In this document: positions 42,590 to 51,517 of the stretch, one piece after another
Layout of the letters: each line of letters starts with the position of its first letter
Numbering within the stretch: the first letter of the stretch is position 1
From: DASSBG01 sp963800395
GTDB taxonomy: Bacteria; Pseudomonadota; Gammaproteobacteria; Xanthomonadales; Rhodanobacteraceae
DNA: 64,000 bases
Direction of reading: 5' to 3'
Assembly: GCA_963800395.1 (NCBI GenBank)
Contig: CAWDBD010000001.1
Span: 1 to 64,000, forward strand
Position numbers and translations under genes: made by a program
The notes under the pieces: model-generated
What the model was told of the DNA's origin: nothing
The model's input: only the letters and a program-made list of their open reading frames with translations
Databases searched by the model: none

Positions 42590-43884
42590 GCGAACCAGTG
42601 TGGAAGAAGTCCGGCAGCGTTGTCGACCAGCGCATCATGCAATTCCTGGCTGGCAATGACGTGCTGCTGGATCGCGAGTTCTTTGTCCACGATATCCGCG
42701 CCAGCAAGGCCCATGTCGAGGGGCTGGCCAACATCGAGCTGCTCAATGCAGACGAATGCGCGGCATTGACGCGCGAGCTGGACCAGCTTGCTGACGATTT
42801 CAGTGCCGGCGATTTCGTGCTCGACGATCAATACGAGGACGGGCACTCGGCCATCGAGGCGCGCCTGACCGAGCGTCTGGGGGATGTCGGTCGCAAGGTG
42901 CACGCAGGGCGCAGCCGCAACGATCAGGTACTGGTGGCCACTCGCCTGTGGCTGAAGGAAAAGCTCGGCGGCCTGAACCGGCAATGTCGCCAGATCGCCG
43001 GCGTGTGCCTGGACAAGGCGCGCGGGCCCTCGATACCCATGCCGGGCTACACCCATTTGCAGCGCGCCGTTGTGTCATCAACGGCCATGTGGTTTGCCGC
43101 CTTTGCCGAGGCATTCATCGACAATGCCGAGCGCGCCCATGCCACGCTGGCCTGGGTCGACAGCAATCCACTGGGTACGGCCGCGGGGTACGGCGTCAAT
43201 CTGCCGCTGGATCGCGAGTACACCACCAGGGCATTGGGTTTTGCGCGGATGCAGCTCAGCCCGATTTATGCGCAGCTCTCGCGCGGCAAGTTCGAGATGG
43301 CTGCGCTCGAGGCGCTGTCGTCGGCCATGCTCGACTTGCGCCGCATGGCCTGGGATCTGTCGCTGTTCACGACCGCCGAATACGGATTCGTGCAATTGCC
43401 GGAGCAGTACACCACTGGCAGTTCGATCATGCCCAACAAGCGCAACCCGGATGTGATCGAACTGCTGCGTGCCAGCTATGCCACGGTGGCAGCTGCACGC
43501 ACCGAAATCGAGCAGCTTCTTTCCTTGCCCAGCGGTTATCAGCGCGACCTGCAGTTCAGCAAGGCATCCCTATGCCATGGGGTAAGCCACGGCCTGGCTG
43601 CACTGGCGCTGGTGCCCGGTCTTCTCGATGGCCTGCAATGGAACGCAAAGCGTATGCGCAGCGCCATCGAGCCGGCCATGCATGCCACCGATGTCGCCAC
43701 TGAACAGGCGGCCAGAGGCATACCGTTTCGGGAGGCCTACCGCGCCGCAGCCGCGAGCGTGGACGAAGCCGGGCAGGGGCGTGATGCCGAGAGCAGTCTT
43801 CATGCCCGGGTCTCGCCGGGCGGCGAGGCGGACTTGCGCCTCGAGGTGCTGCAGCAACGGTTGGACGCCTTGCCGGTAGTATGA
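42586..43884 (+). CDS. argH: Argininosuccinate lyase
   Basis: The start at 42586 overlaps argC by four bases. The 432-residue product has VHAGRSRNDQVLVATRLWLK, PMPGYTHLQRAVVSSTAMWF, AGYGVNLPLDREYTTRALGF and the signature GSSIMPNKRNPDVIELLRAS, with the catalytic Ser in the SSIMPNKRN loop. It splits argininosuccinate to arginine and fumarate. It is the last gene of the operon; the next gene starts 25 bases downstream with its own signal peptide. Confidence 0.96.
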   Translation: MSEPVWKKSGSVVDQRIMQFLAGNDVLLDREFFVHDIRASKAHVEGLANIELLNADECAALTRELDQLADDFSAGDFVLDDQYEDGHSAIEARLTERLGDVGRKVHAGRSRNDQVLVATRLWLKEKLGGLNRQCRQIAGVCLDKARGPSIPMPGYTHLQRAVVSSTAMWFAAFAEAFIDNAERAHATLAWVDSNPLGTAAGYGVNLPLDREYTTRALGFARMQLSPIYAQLSRGKFEMAALEALSSAMLDLRRMAWDLSLFTTAEYGFVQLPEQYTTGSSIMPNKRNPDVIELLRASYATVAAARTEIEQLLSLPSGYQRDLQFSKASLCHGVSHGLAALALVPGLLDGLQWNAKRMRSAIEPAMHATDVATEQAARGIPFREAYRAAAASVDEAGQGRDAESSLHARVSPGGEADLRLEVLQQRLDALPVV

Positions 43885-43909
43885 TGATCAGGCTGGACAG
43901 GAGTGCAAC

Positions 43910-44929
43910 ATGAAAGGCGTCTGCTCGATCGTGACAAGCGTTGTGCTTGCGGCATGTGCTGCAGGCCTGCCCGTTCCCGCCTTTGCCAGTCTCCCGCATT
44001 TCCCGCCTGCGGCCGTGTGGCAGAAGAACATAAGCGGAGCACCCGTGGATCCGCATTCGACCCGCATGCTGGACACCCTCGCTTCGCTGGGTGGCTGGGG
44101 TCATGGCAATCGCCTGCAGATCGATTTTGCGCTGACCGTGTTGCACGCCGATGCGGGCGCCCCGAGTCGTCCGCTGGTGAAAGGCATCAACGGCTACTAC
44201 GACGGCGAGTGCGCCGCACCCGGGTTCCTGTTTCCCTTGCCCAGGGGTGGGGCCATCGAGGACTCGCCGGGATATCAATGCGATCCGGAGGAGGGCGATT
44301 GCCACCTGCTGGTGGTGCAGGGCAATCGCCTGTACGAATCCTACGGCAGTGATGTCACCGGCAAGGGCGTGGAATCGACCTGTGCCGTGGTGTGGAAGCT
44401 GGACAAGGTCTATCCGCCCGAAGGGCGCGGCGACCATTGCACCAGCGCCGATGCTGCCGGCTTCCCCATTGCGCCTCTGCTGCTGGATGCCGACGAGGTC
44501 GCTGCCGCGTTGAAAAAACCCGGCGGCGATCTCGGGCACGCCCTGCGTTTCATCCTGCCCAATGCGCGCATCGCGGCCAATGTCTATGTGCGTCCTGCGA
44601 GCCATGCCGGTGGTCCCAAAGGACCGGCCGACAGCGTGCCCTACGGTGCGCGTCTGCGTCTGAAAAGCGATTTCGACATGCAAGGCTACACGCCTGCGGC
44701 ACGTGTGATCCTGCGCACCATGCAACGCTACGGCATCATCCTGGCGGACGGCGGCAATATTGCACTGACCGCAGCCAATGACCGCTTCAGTACCGCCAAA
44801 TGGCATGACCTCGGCATCGGGTCACACACCTTCGTCAACACCGGCATCCCGCCCAGGGTGACCGATTTCGAGGTTATCGACACCGGCCCGCGGCTTGGCA
44901 AGTCGGGCCGGTGCGATCCGCACGACTGA
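43910..44929 (+). CDS. Secreted hypothetical protein
   Basis: The product of 339 residues starts MKGVCSIVTSVVLAACAAGL, then PVPAFASLPHF, a signal peptide. The mature protein shows HFPPAAVWQKNISGAPVDPH, HLLVVQGNRLYESYGSDVTG, GHALRFILPNARIAANVYVR and TPAARVILRTMQRYGIILAD GGNIALTA. This last block, with its PYGARLRLKSDFD approach, is found in an uncharacterised secreted family. It follows argH by 25 bases but is unlikely to take part in arginine synthesis. It is convergent with the serine hydrolase, 14 bases between stops. Confidence 0.65.
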   Translation: MKGVCSIVTSVVLAACAAGLPVPAFASLPHFPPAAVWQKNISGAPVDPHSTRMLDTLASLGGWGHGNRLQIDFALTVLHADAGAPSRPLVKGINGYYDGECAAPGFLFPLPRGGAIEDSPGYQCDPEEGDCHLLVVQGNRLYESYGSDVTGKGVESTCAVVWKLDKVYPPEGRGDHCTSADAAGFPIAPLLLDADEVAAALKKPGGDLGHALRFILPNARIAANVYVRPASHAGGPKGPADSVPYGARLRLKSDFDMQGYTPAARVILRTMQRYGIILADGGNIALTAANDRFSTAKWHDLGIGSHTFVNTGIPPRVTDFEVIDTGPRLGKSGRCDPHD

Positions 44930-44943
44930 GAAATCGGGTACGG

Positions 44944-47157
44944 CTACTTCCTGGCACCAGCCGGTGATGCCGAAGCAGGTATAAACGTATCCGGCTTGAT
45001 GGCCACATGCGTTTCAGCCTTGCGCAGTCGCGTCTCGACCAGGCCGATAAGCGGGTGTGCAAATCGGGATCTGGTGTGGAAGGGAATCTGCATGCCGCCC
45101 ACATCCTGATAGTCGTCCATCATTGTTCGTACACCGACGATGCCGATACCGGGAATCTGCACCAGGCTGTCGGTGCGCAGCAGTTGCCCGCTGTTGGCGT
45201 CGATATACAAGCTCATGCCTGTACCGAGCCTGGGCACCGCCCGCACCAGGATCATCGAGCGATCGCCGACCTTGATCCGCTTGAGTACCTGCAACTGACG
45301 GAAATGCTGCCGCCAGTCGCCCAGCAGCACGGGCAAGCGATCCAGCAATACCTGTTGACGCGGTCGACCCTCGAGTTCGTTCACGCCCGTCGCGGTATTG
45401 ACTGACCAGGCCCTGACGCCATCGGTCATCGCCGCCTGCCGCGAGCTACCGATGTTGACGTCGGAGCGATTGCGGCGCGTATCAAAGGTGGTGCGTATGG
45501 AACCCTTCATCTTGCGGTCCACATAGTTGATTGTGCCGCTCAGCCGCACCACCCCGAGTTGCGCCAGACGCTTGATGTGATGGGCCTTGCCGACCATGGC
45601 AATGACTTGTGCAAGCGTGGGCAGCCCGGTAGCCGGCGCGTGCCGCGGGTCCTTCTCGACGCGCTTGCCGAAAAAGGTGCGCATGGTGGTGACCGCACCG
45701 TCGCTGTCCCTGTCAAAGGCAATCCAGACCCTGGGGCTGGCCTCGGCAACAAAGCGCTGCCTGGCCTCGTCCGGCTTGAACAGCAGGTGCATGGCGCCGG
45801 GACGGTCAAGCATGATGTTGTCGCCGCGCGGCGTGACGATGTAGTAGGCATTGGCGACGTCCTGATCCCAGTACAGCCCGGCCAGCGCCTGCACATCGGT
45901 GGCTGGTGTGGCCGCCGGTGCGCTGTCCACGGGGTGCGGCTGCTGAGCAACGAGCAGGTCTTCCACGCTTTTCTCGATGCCGATACCGGCCAGGGTTCCA
46001 CGCGACTGCGTGAAGAACAGCACCATCAGATCCTGCTCGGGCCAGGCCCAGGCATGTGTGCCGTCGGAGCCGTCATGACCAAACATCACGCGCTTCGTGC
46101 CGCCGTGTTCTTCCGTTTTCGCGCGGATCATCCACAGTTGCCCATAGTAATTGGCCAGCCCGTTGGTTGGATCAGTCAACCGGTGCCGCGGCTGCAAGGC
46201 CCGGGTGATGGTCTCTGGCGACATCATGGCGCGGCCACCCAGGGTGCCGCCGTGCATCCACAGGGCGAGAAATTTTGCGTAATCGGTGGTGGTGGAATAC
46301 AAGCTCTGCGAACCCAGGAACAGCGGGAAAATCGGAGGGTCGCTCGGGTCCCAGTGTTTTTGCCACGCTCCGGTGCCGCCGGAGTAGGCTGCCGGAATGC
46401 GCTGCTTCACGGCGGCGTTGTCGCCAAGCAAGGTGTATGTGTCGCGCATCGACAACGGGTCAAGGATGCGCTGCTGGATGAATTGCTGCAGCGGCTTGTG
46501 CGTGATCGCCTCCACCATGGCTCCGAGGACATCAGCACTGGCGTCGCTGTATTGGAAGCCATGACCGGGATCGAACAACAGCTCGGATTGTGCTGCTTCA
46601 GCCGCGATGTCACCAAGATCGGCATACGCGGTCAGCGGCTTGCGCATGGTGGTGAGCGAAAACCCGGCCGTATGCTCAAGCAGGTTCTCGACCGTGATGT
46701 GACGCATCTGCGCGCGCTCGAAAGCCGGCAGAATGGTGTGCATCGGGGTGTCCATGTGCAGACGGCCATCATCGATCAGCATCTGGATCGCCGTACCGAC
46801 CAGGGGCTTGGTCATCGAGCGCACGCAATACACCGCATCGACCGGCATCCGGGTGCCGGCATCGCGGTCTTTCCAGCCATAAGCCTTGCGCAAAATGGTG
46901 TGCCCGCGCTTGATCACCAGCAATTCACCGCCGACGATTTCCTGATCATCCACAAGCACTTGCACGCGGTTATTCAGTGCGCTCAGTGCTGCGGACGGAA
47001 TGCCGACACTCTCCGCTTTGGCGACGGGGAATGCTGCAGGCTTCATCGCTGATGGCGATTGGGCAGCGCCGGCCGGCAACGCGAAGAACAACGCCAGGGT
47101 GCAGATCGCAGTGATGCAAGCCCAGGTCGGGCGCAGCAAAGTGTGTGTCGAAGACAT
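44944..47157 (-). CDS. Secreted serine hydrolase of the beta-lactamase/class C family
   Basis: The ATG at 47157 follows GGAGGAGG and gives 737 residues with a signal peptide (CITAICTLALFFALPAGAAQ). The catalytic domain (to about residue 400) has CVRSMTKPLVGTAIQ with Ser-x-x-Lys, YSDASADVLGAM in place of the Tyr-x-Asn motif, and VMFGHDGSDGTHAWAWP. A long C-terminal extension of about 300 residues (DRDSDGAVTTMRTFFGKRVE, TFDTRRNRSDVNIGSSRQAA) contains a beta-rich domain. Proteins of this type act on peptides or esters in the periplasm; the substrate is unknown. Confidence 0.85.
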   Translation of the reverse strand: MSSTHTLLRPTWACITAICTLALFFALPAGAAQSPSAMKPAAFPVAKAESVGIPSAALSALNNRVQVLVDDQEIVGGELLVIKRGHTILRKAYGWKDRDAGTRMPVDAVYCVRSMTKPLVGTAIQMLIDDGRLHMDTPMHTILPAFERAQMRHITVENLLEHTAGFSLTTMRKPLTAYADLGDIAAEAAQSELLFDPGHGFQYSDASADVLGAMVEAITHKPLQQFIQQRILDPLSMRDTYTLLGDNAAVKQRIPAAYSGGTGAWQKHWDPSDPPIFPLFLGSQSLYSTTTDYAKFLALWMHGGTLGGRAMMSPETITRALQPRHRLTDPTNGLANYYGQLWMIRAKTEEHGGTKRVMFGHDGSDGTHAWAWPEQDLMVLFFTQSRGTLAGIGIEKSVEDLLVAQQPHPVDSAPAATPATDVQALAGLYWDQDVANAYYIVTPRGDNIMLDRPGAMHLLFKPDEARQRFVAEASPRVWIAFDRDSDGAVTTMRTFFGKRVEKDPRHAPATGLPTLAQVIAMVGKAHHIKRLAQLGVVRLSGTINYVDRKMKGSIRTTFDTRRNRSDVNIGSSRQAAMTDGVRAWSVNTATGVNELEGRPRQQVLLDRLPVLLGDWRQHFRQLQVLKRIKVGDRSMILVRAVPRLGTGMSLYIDANSGQLLRTDSLVQIPGIGIVGVRTMMDDYQDVGGMQIPFHTRSRFAHPLIGLVETRLRKAETHVAIKPDTFIPASASPAGARK

Positions 47158-47344
47158 GGGTGGTCCTCCTCCTCGGGGTTGGGAAGATCTATGGCAGTGG
47201 TTTGGTTGCAGGGCGCACGGTGCGCGCTCAGAGGGTGGGGCCTGACCGGAATTCGGGTAGCGCGTCAGGCCTTGTTTCGTTGCGCTTTGTCCGGGCAAAC
47301 CAGGTGGGCAGAGACAGGCTCAGGCCCTTCCTGAATCATCGGCA

Positions 47345-47530
47345 TCAGCGGCGAAGACCATCGAGGAATGTCGGGATCAGGATGCTGGCCAGCAGGCCGA
47401 AACTGCAGCCCAGGCTGACCGACATCGCCATTTCGCCGGTAATCGATCCGACTGCTGCGCCCATGGCAACTCCCATCGAGACGCCGATGACAAGATATTT
47501 GGGCTCGGCCCCTTTGCTTTTCCTATCCAT
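47345..47530 (-). CDS. Small glycine-rich membrane protein
   Basis: The product of 61 residues begins MDRKSKGAEPKYLVIGVSMG and continues with VAMGAAVGSITGEMAMSVSL and CSFGLLASILIPTFLDGLRR, forming two hydrophobic spans rich in Gly and Ala. It starts eight bases inside the end of the preceding membrane-protein gene, so the two are coupled. No family is recognised; such small partners are common in YtrA-regulated operons. Confidence 0.65.
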   Translation of the reverse strand: MDRKSKGAEPKYLVIGVSMGVAMGAAVGSITGEMAMSVSLGCSFGLLASILIPTFLDGLRR

Positions 47531-48413
47531 GGTTTTTCTCTGGTGAGGGGCTGGCGGCGTACACCTCGAAGTCGATGTCCTCAATGCGCTGGCTGCGCAT
47601 CACCAGTCCCAGGGAGAGGGCCACGATGATCTGGAAGTACAGGCTCATCGCCACGGCATCCAGCGCGTGCAGAGCGAATGCATCACCTGCGGACTGCCAG
47701 AGCAGGAACAGGCTCAGGGCACAGCTGATCAGCAGCAGCGATGTCAGTTGTGCGTGTATCTGCCGACGACGATCGCTGCTTGCCTGATACGGGTCGAGCT
47801 TGCGCCCATACAACTGCCACAAGCCCACCAGCAGCAGGGCCATGTTGGTGGCCAGCATGACCAGCGACTGCTGTACGGCATCGCTGCGCCAGATCACGAC
47901 AAAGTCGTGCATGTACAGGGCCAGTCCAATCACGGCGAGCATCAGCGCCACGGTCAGCGCCAGCAGGGCGGGCGATACAAAATCAAACAGGCGGCGCGGG
48001 CTGAGGTCGGCCTTGCGCCTGCTGTCTCGATTGGTTTGCCGCATCAGGCGGAACTGGCGGAATCCGAGCAGCTCCAGCAGCGCCAGCGGGATGAACTGCA
48101 GGACCCCGTAGACAGCTGGCCATACCTCCGAAATGTGTCCGTCGGCGCTCGACGAACCGCCATCCAGAACCAGCGCGCAGTACAGGAACACGAAGCCCAG
48201 TGCGAATAGCACGAGACTGCTCCAGCGGAACAGACGCTGGCAGGCCGCGTAGGCTTCCATCGAGCCGGGATAGAGCTTGGGATAGTCCTGCGGCGGGTAG
48301 TCGGTGCGCAGCTTTTCGAGACGCTGCAGGATGAGCCGCGGGAAGAACCAGGAACTGACGAAAATCTGGCTCAGAAAAACGGCGAGGAACAGCAGGTTGG
48401 CCCAGTGGTTCAT
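47523..48413 (-). CDS. Multi-span membrane protein of the YtrA-type operon
   Basis: The 296-residue protein has about eight hydrophobic segments, including LLFLAVFLSQIFVSSWFFPR, RWSSLVLFALGFVFLYCALV and FDFVSPALLALTVALMLAVI. It starts inside the last codons of the GntR-type gene (four-base overlap). I recognise no family by sequence. The layout of a YtrA regulator with small membrane proteins is reminiscent of ABC-like or envelope-stress modules in other bacteria, but no ATPase is present here. Confidence 0.75.
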   Translation of the reverse strand: MNHWANLLFLAVFLSQIFVSSWFFPRLILQRLEKLRTDYPPQDYPKLYPGSMEAYAACQRLFRWSSLVLFALGFVFLYCALVLDGGSSSADGHISEVWPAVYGVLQFIPLALLELLGFRQFRLMRQTNRDSRRKADLSPRRLFDFVSPALLALTVALMLAVIGLALYMHDFVVIWRSDAVQQSLVMLATNMALLLVGLWQLYGRKLDPYQASSDRRRQIHAQLTSLLLISCALSLFLLWQSAGDAFALHALDAVAMSLYFQIIVALSLGLVMRSQRIEDIDFEVYAASPSPEKNHG

Positions 48414-48805
48414 GATTGAGTGGCTCCATGGTTGCGGGCGTTCATGGTGTGGTTGAACGCAATTCTGATCTCGGAGTCGGTCAGACCGGCCTCCCTGAGT
48501 GTGGCGACGGTGTCGTCCAGCGTTGTTGCCAGCCAGCCGTGCAGATCCACCTGGCTGTTGGCCTTGGCGTCGGGGTGCACGAAAGTGCCGCGGTAGCCGC
48601 GGGTCTGGATGATCGAATCGCGCTCCAGCAGGCGGTAGGCCTTGGCCACCGTCTTGCTGTTCAAATCAAGATCGTTTGCCAGTTGCCGGATCGATGGCAG
48701 CGCGTCGCCGGCACGGACACTACCGCTCTGTACGGCCGCCTTGACCTGCGCGATCAGTTGCGCGAACAGCGGCTCTTTATCCTCGATGTCGATGACAATT
48801 TCCAC
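48410..48805 (-). CDS. GntR-family transcriptional regulator, YtrA subfamily
   Basis: The start is the GTG at 48805 (VEIVIDIEDKEPLFAQLIAQ). The 131-residue protein has a winged helix with AGDALPSIRQLANDLDLNSK TVAKAYRLLERDSII QTRGYRGTFV, the GntR signature, and a short C-terminal helical tail of about 50 residues, as in YtrA regulators. Such proteins repress their own operon of membrane or transport genes. The upstream region has an unusual GTAC array spaced by nine bases (48825-48855) that is the likely operator. Confidence 0.88.
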   Translation of the reverse strand: MEIVIDIEDKEPLFAQLIAQVKAAVQSGSVRAGDALPSIRQLANDLDLNSKTVAKAYRLLERDSIIQTRGYRGTFVHPDAKANSQVDLHGWLATTLDDTVATLREAGLTDSEIRIAFNHTMNARNHGATQS

Positions 48806-48824
48806 GGAAATACTTGCTCCAGAT

Positions 48825-48855
48825 GTACCCTGAGTACGAATGGTACAACTGGTAC
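48825..48855. promoter_or_regulatory. Candidate operator: four GTAC sites spaced 9 bp
   Basis: GTAC occurs at 48825, 48834, 48843 and 48852, a strict 9-bp repeat, ending 50 bases upstream of the GTG of the YtrA-type gene. Each GTAC is its own palindrome. A winged-helix dimer array could bind on nearly one face of the helix. The promoter itself cannot be fixed by eye. Confidence 0.55.
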
Positions 48856-49027
48856 ATGGAAACTTGCAAGCACTTCCTGCAGGAGGTGGCCGTGAAGCGG
48901 GTGGATGGCGCGAGGTGCGAAGGCAGAAAAAGCAGGCGCAGCAGGCGGCGGTTCGCTTGCAGTGTTCACGAAAAACAGCGAGCTTCCACCGCTAACCGCT
49001 AACCATTCACCGCTTGCAGCTCACGGC

Positions 49028-49774
49028 TCAGAAGCTCATGAAGTAGCCGCCATTCACCGGCAGGTTGGCACCGGTGATGTAGCCGGCGTCGTCGGCGGCA
49101 AGAAAGGCTACGGCGCGGGCGATGTCGGCTGGATCGCCAAGACGGCCCACTGGGACCTGGGAAATGATCTGCTGGCGAACCCTTTCCGGTACGGCCTGAA
49201 CCATCGCGGTGTCGCAGTAGCCGGGGGACACCGTGTTGACGGTGATGCCCTTGCGCGCTGCCTCGCGTGCCAGGGCCATGGTGAAGCCGTGTACGCCGGC
49301 CTTTGACGCCGAATAGTTGGTCTGGCCGAACTGGCCGGTCTGGCCGTTCACCGAGCTGATGTTGATGATGCGACCAAAGCCGCGCGTGGCCATGCCTTCG
49401 ATGGCGGGTCGGCACATGTTGAACAGGCTGTCCATGTTGACCCGCATCAGGTCGTGCCACTGTGCCTGTTCCATCTTGCGCAGGCTGGCATCACGGGTAA
49501 TGCCGGCGGCGTTGATCAGGATATCAAGGCTGCCGTGCGTCTCTTGCGTACTGGATACCAGCTGGCGGCAACTGTCGAAATCCGAAACATCGACCGGCGC
49601 AAAGATGACGCGTCCTTCGAAGGACTGCATCTCCGTTGCAAAGGCCTCGATACGGTCATTGCGGCTGGCGAGGTCGGCAGCGATGACGCGGCATCCGCTT
49701 TCCGCCAGGCGGCGACACATGGCGCTGCCCAGTCCGCCGATGCCACCGGTGACGATGGCGATGCGTGTTGTCAT
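49028..49774 (-). CDS. phaB: Acetoacetyl-CoA reductase-like SDR (PhaB type, copy 1)
   Basis: The start at 49774 (MTTRIAIVTGGIGGLGSAMC) has AAGGAAAAC upstream; 248 residues. It shows the NADP-binding TGGIGGLG, INAAGITRDASLRKMEQAQW, IINISSVNGQTGQFGQTNYS (Ser), then YSASKAGVHGFT (Tyr and Lys), and SPGYCDTAMVQAVPERVRQQ, the PhaB pattern. The expected reaction is acetoacetyl-CoA to (R)-3-hydroxybutyryl-CoA for polyhydroxybutyrate. A second PhaB-like gene is at 51518. It is close to phaR. Confidence 0.88.
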   Translation of the reverse strand: MTTRIAIVTGGIGGLGSAMCRRLAESGCRVIAADLASRNDRIEAFATEMQSFEGRVIFAPVDVSDFDSCRQLVSSTQETHGSLDILINAAGITRDASLRKMEQAQWHDLMRVNMDSLFNMCRPAIEGMATRGFGRIINISSVNGQTGQFGQTNYSASKAGVHGFTMALAREAARKGITVNTVSPGYCDTAMVQAVPERVRQQIISQVPVGRLGDPADIARAVAFLAADDAGYITGANLPVNGGYFMSF

Positions 49775-49843
49775 GCAGGTTTTCCTTGGTGATTGGCCAC
49801 GCGGCAAGGGTTGCTGCGCTGCAATAAAAATGCCGGGTCGAGC

Positions 49844-50350
49844 TCAGGATGACTTCTTGCGTTTGCCCGCAGCCGGTTTCTGATCGCCCTTGTCGGACGG
49901 CTGGGCACTGGCGGCATCCATGAATCCGCGCTGCAGCGTCTTCCACATGTCCATGTTGCGCTCGTTGAGATCGTTGAGCATCGACCACGGCGATTGACCC
50001 AGCAGGTTGTCCAGCTGGCTGCGGAACTTGTGCTGCTGCTGCAGAAAGATTTCCAGGCTGTTTTCGAGGTAGGGCCCCATGAAACCTTGCATCGAGTCGC
50101 CGTAGAAGCGAATGATCTGGCTGAGCAGGCGCGTGGAGAGCATCGGTTGGCCGTGCTCTTCATGCTCGGAAATGATCTGCAGCAGCACCTGACGCGTCAG
50201 GTCGTCGCCTTTCTTGGCGTCGCGGACTTCGAAATCCACGCCATCGACCACCAGCTGGCGAATCTCCTCGAGCGTGATGTAGCTGGATATTTCGGTGTCG
50301 TAGAGGCGCCGATTCGGGTACTTCTTGATGATGCGTGGTGTTTGTGCCAT
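49844..50350 (-). CDS. phaR: Polyhydroxyalkanoate synthesis repressor PhaR
   Basis: The 168-residue protein has the N-terminal PHB/PHA accumulation regulator domain MAQTPRIIKKYPNRRLYDTE, ISSYITLEEIRQLVVDGVDF EVRDAKKGDDLT, and the family's C-terminal region (LENSLEIFLQQQHKFRSQL), with a Lys-rich tail. PhaR binds both DNA and polyhydroxybutyrate and represses phasin genes. It sits between the two PhaB-like genes on the same strand. Confidence 0.93.
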   Translation of the reverse strand: MAQTPRIIKKYPNRRLYDTEISSYITLEEIRQLVVDGVDFEVRDAKKGDDLTRQVLLQIISEHEEHGQPMLSTRLLSQIIRFYGDSMQGFMGPYLENSLEIFLQQQHKFRSQLDNLLGQSPWSMLNDLNERNMDMWKTLQRGFMDAASAQPSDKGDQKPAAGKRKKSS

Positions 50351-50407
50351 GCGTCAAAAGTAGCAGAAAAGGAGCCTGTCGGGAATCACGTTGCCGATCA
50401 GCCGCCT

Positions 50408-51487
50408 TCAGGAGGCGGCTTGATTCCGGCGATAGGCAATCGCACGCGGATCCATGATGCGTCGCCACAGCGGCGTGCACAGGGCAAGCAGCAGCATGCC
50501 GGAGTATCCGGTTGGCAGTTGCGGGCTGTCCTGATGATGCAGCAATGCCTGGTAGCGACGCCGGGCATGGGCATGATGATCGGAGTGGCGCTGCAGGTTG
50601 AACAGCAACCAGTTGGTGTAGCGCTGCGGCGTGTTCCAGGAATGCTTGTGACTTACTCTCTCGTATCGGCCGGGTGCAATCTGACGACGCTCCAGGCCGT
50701 AATGCTCGACGTAATTGATGATTTCAAGCGTGGCGGCAGCCACCAGGCCCTGGGCCAGGAAGAACGCCAGGCCGCGCCAGGATGCCCATGCCCAGGCCAG
50801 CGCGGCAAGGGTGATCCACAACAGGCTCCAGCGCAGCATTTCGTTGCGCCAGGACCACGGTGAATGCCTGCGCTGGCGCAGTCGTCGCCATTCCAGAATC
50901 CATGCGTTGCGCACGTTGAGCCACAGTGCCCGCGGCACAAAGGCATACACCGACTCGCCGAGACGGGCGGAGGACGAATCTTCGGGAGTGGCGACATGCA
51001 CGTGGTGCCCGCGCACATGCTCGATCTTGAAGCCGTGGTAGCCCACGCTGCTCAGCAGCAGCCCGCCCAGCGCGGGTTCCAGGCGACCGGACTTGTGGAT
51101 CAGTTCATGCGCCGTGTTGATTGCCAGCGCGCCACCCAGAACGCCGGTGGACAGGACCCATCCCAGACTTCCCGGCCAGCCGAACGGCGCATGCACGAAC
51201 TGCTGCAGGCACCAGGCCAGGGTCAGCAGCCATACCGGCACGACCAGCCAGGTGATGACACGAAAGTAGCGGCGCGATTCCAGCAGCCGGCCCTCGGCGG
51301 GTGTATTCCAGTTTTGCAGCGAGCTGCCGACCGAGGCATCGATCAGGGGAACCAGTCCGAACACGAACGCAAGCGGAAACCAGGCGGCCAGATCCGGGCT
51401 CAGGCCGGACTGCCACAAGGCTTTTGCTGCCAGGGGCAGCAGCGCCATGGTGAATGCCAGCAGGAATCCGAAATCACGCCATTTCAT
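50408..51487 (-). CDS. alkB: Alkane 1-monooxygenase
   Basis: The 359-residue membrane protein contains the di-iron histidine boxes: NTAHELIHKSGRLEP (HExxH), FKIEHVRGHHVHVATPEDSS (HxxxHH), and LQRHSDHHAHARRRYQALLH (HxxHH), plus NYVEHYGLER. Six hydrophobic helices precede and separate them. AlkB hydroxylates medium-chain alkanes at the terminal carbon with a rubredoxin partner; none is seen next to it. It lies between the two PhaB-like reductase genes. Confidence 0.93.
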   Translation of the reverse strand: MKWRDFGFLLAFTMALLPLAAKALWQSGLSPDLAAWFPLAFVFGLVPLIDASVGSSLQNWNTPAEGRLLESRRYFRVITWLVVPVWLLTLAWCLQQFVHAPFGWPGSLGWVLSTGVLGGALAINTAHELIHKSGRLEPALGGLLLSSVGYHGFKIEHVRGHHVHVATPEDSSSARLGESVYAFVPRALWLNVRNAWILEWRRLRQRRHSPWSWRNEMLRWSLLWITLAALAWAWASWRGLAFFLAQGLVAAATLEIINYVEHYGLERRQIAPGRYERVSHKHSWNTPQRYTNWLLFNLQRHSDHHAHARRRYQALLHHQDSPQLPTGYSGMLLLALCTPLWRRIMDPRAIAYRRNQAAS

Positions 51488-51517
51488 GAGTCAGTGTTCT
51501 CCGCTGGCCCGGACCGA

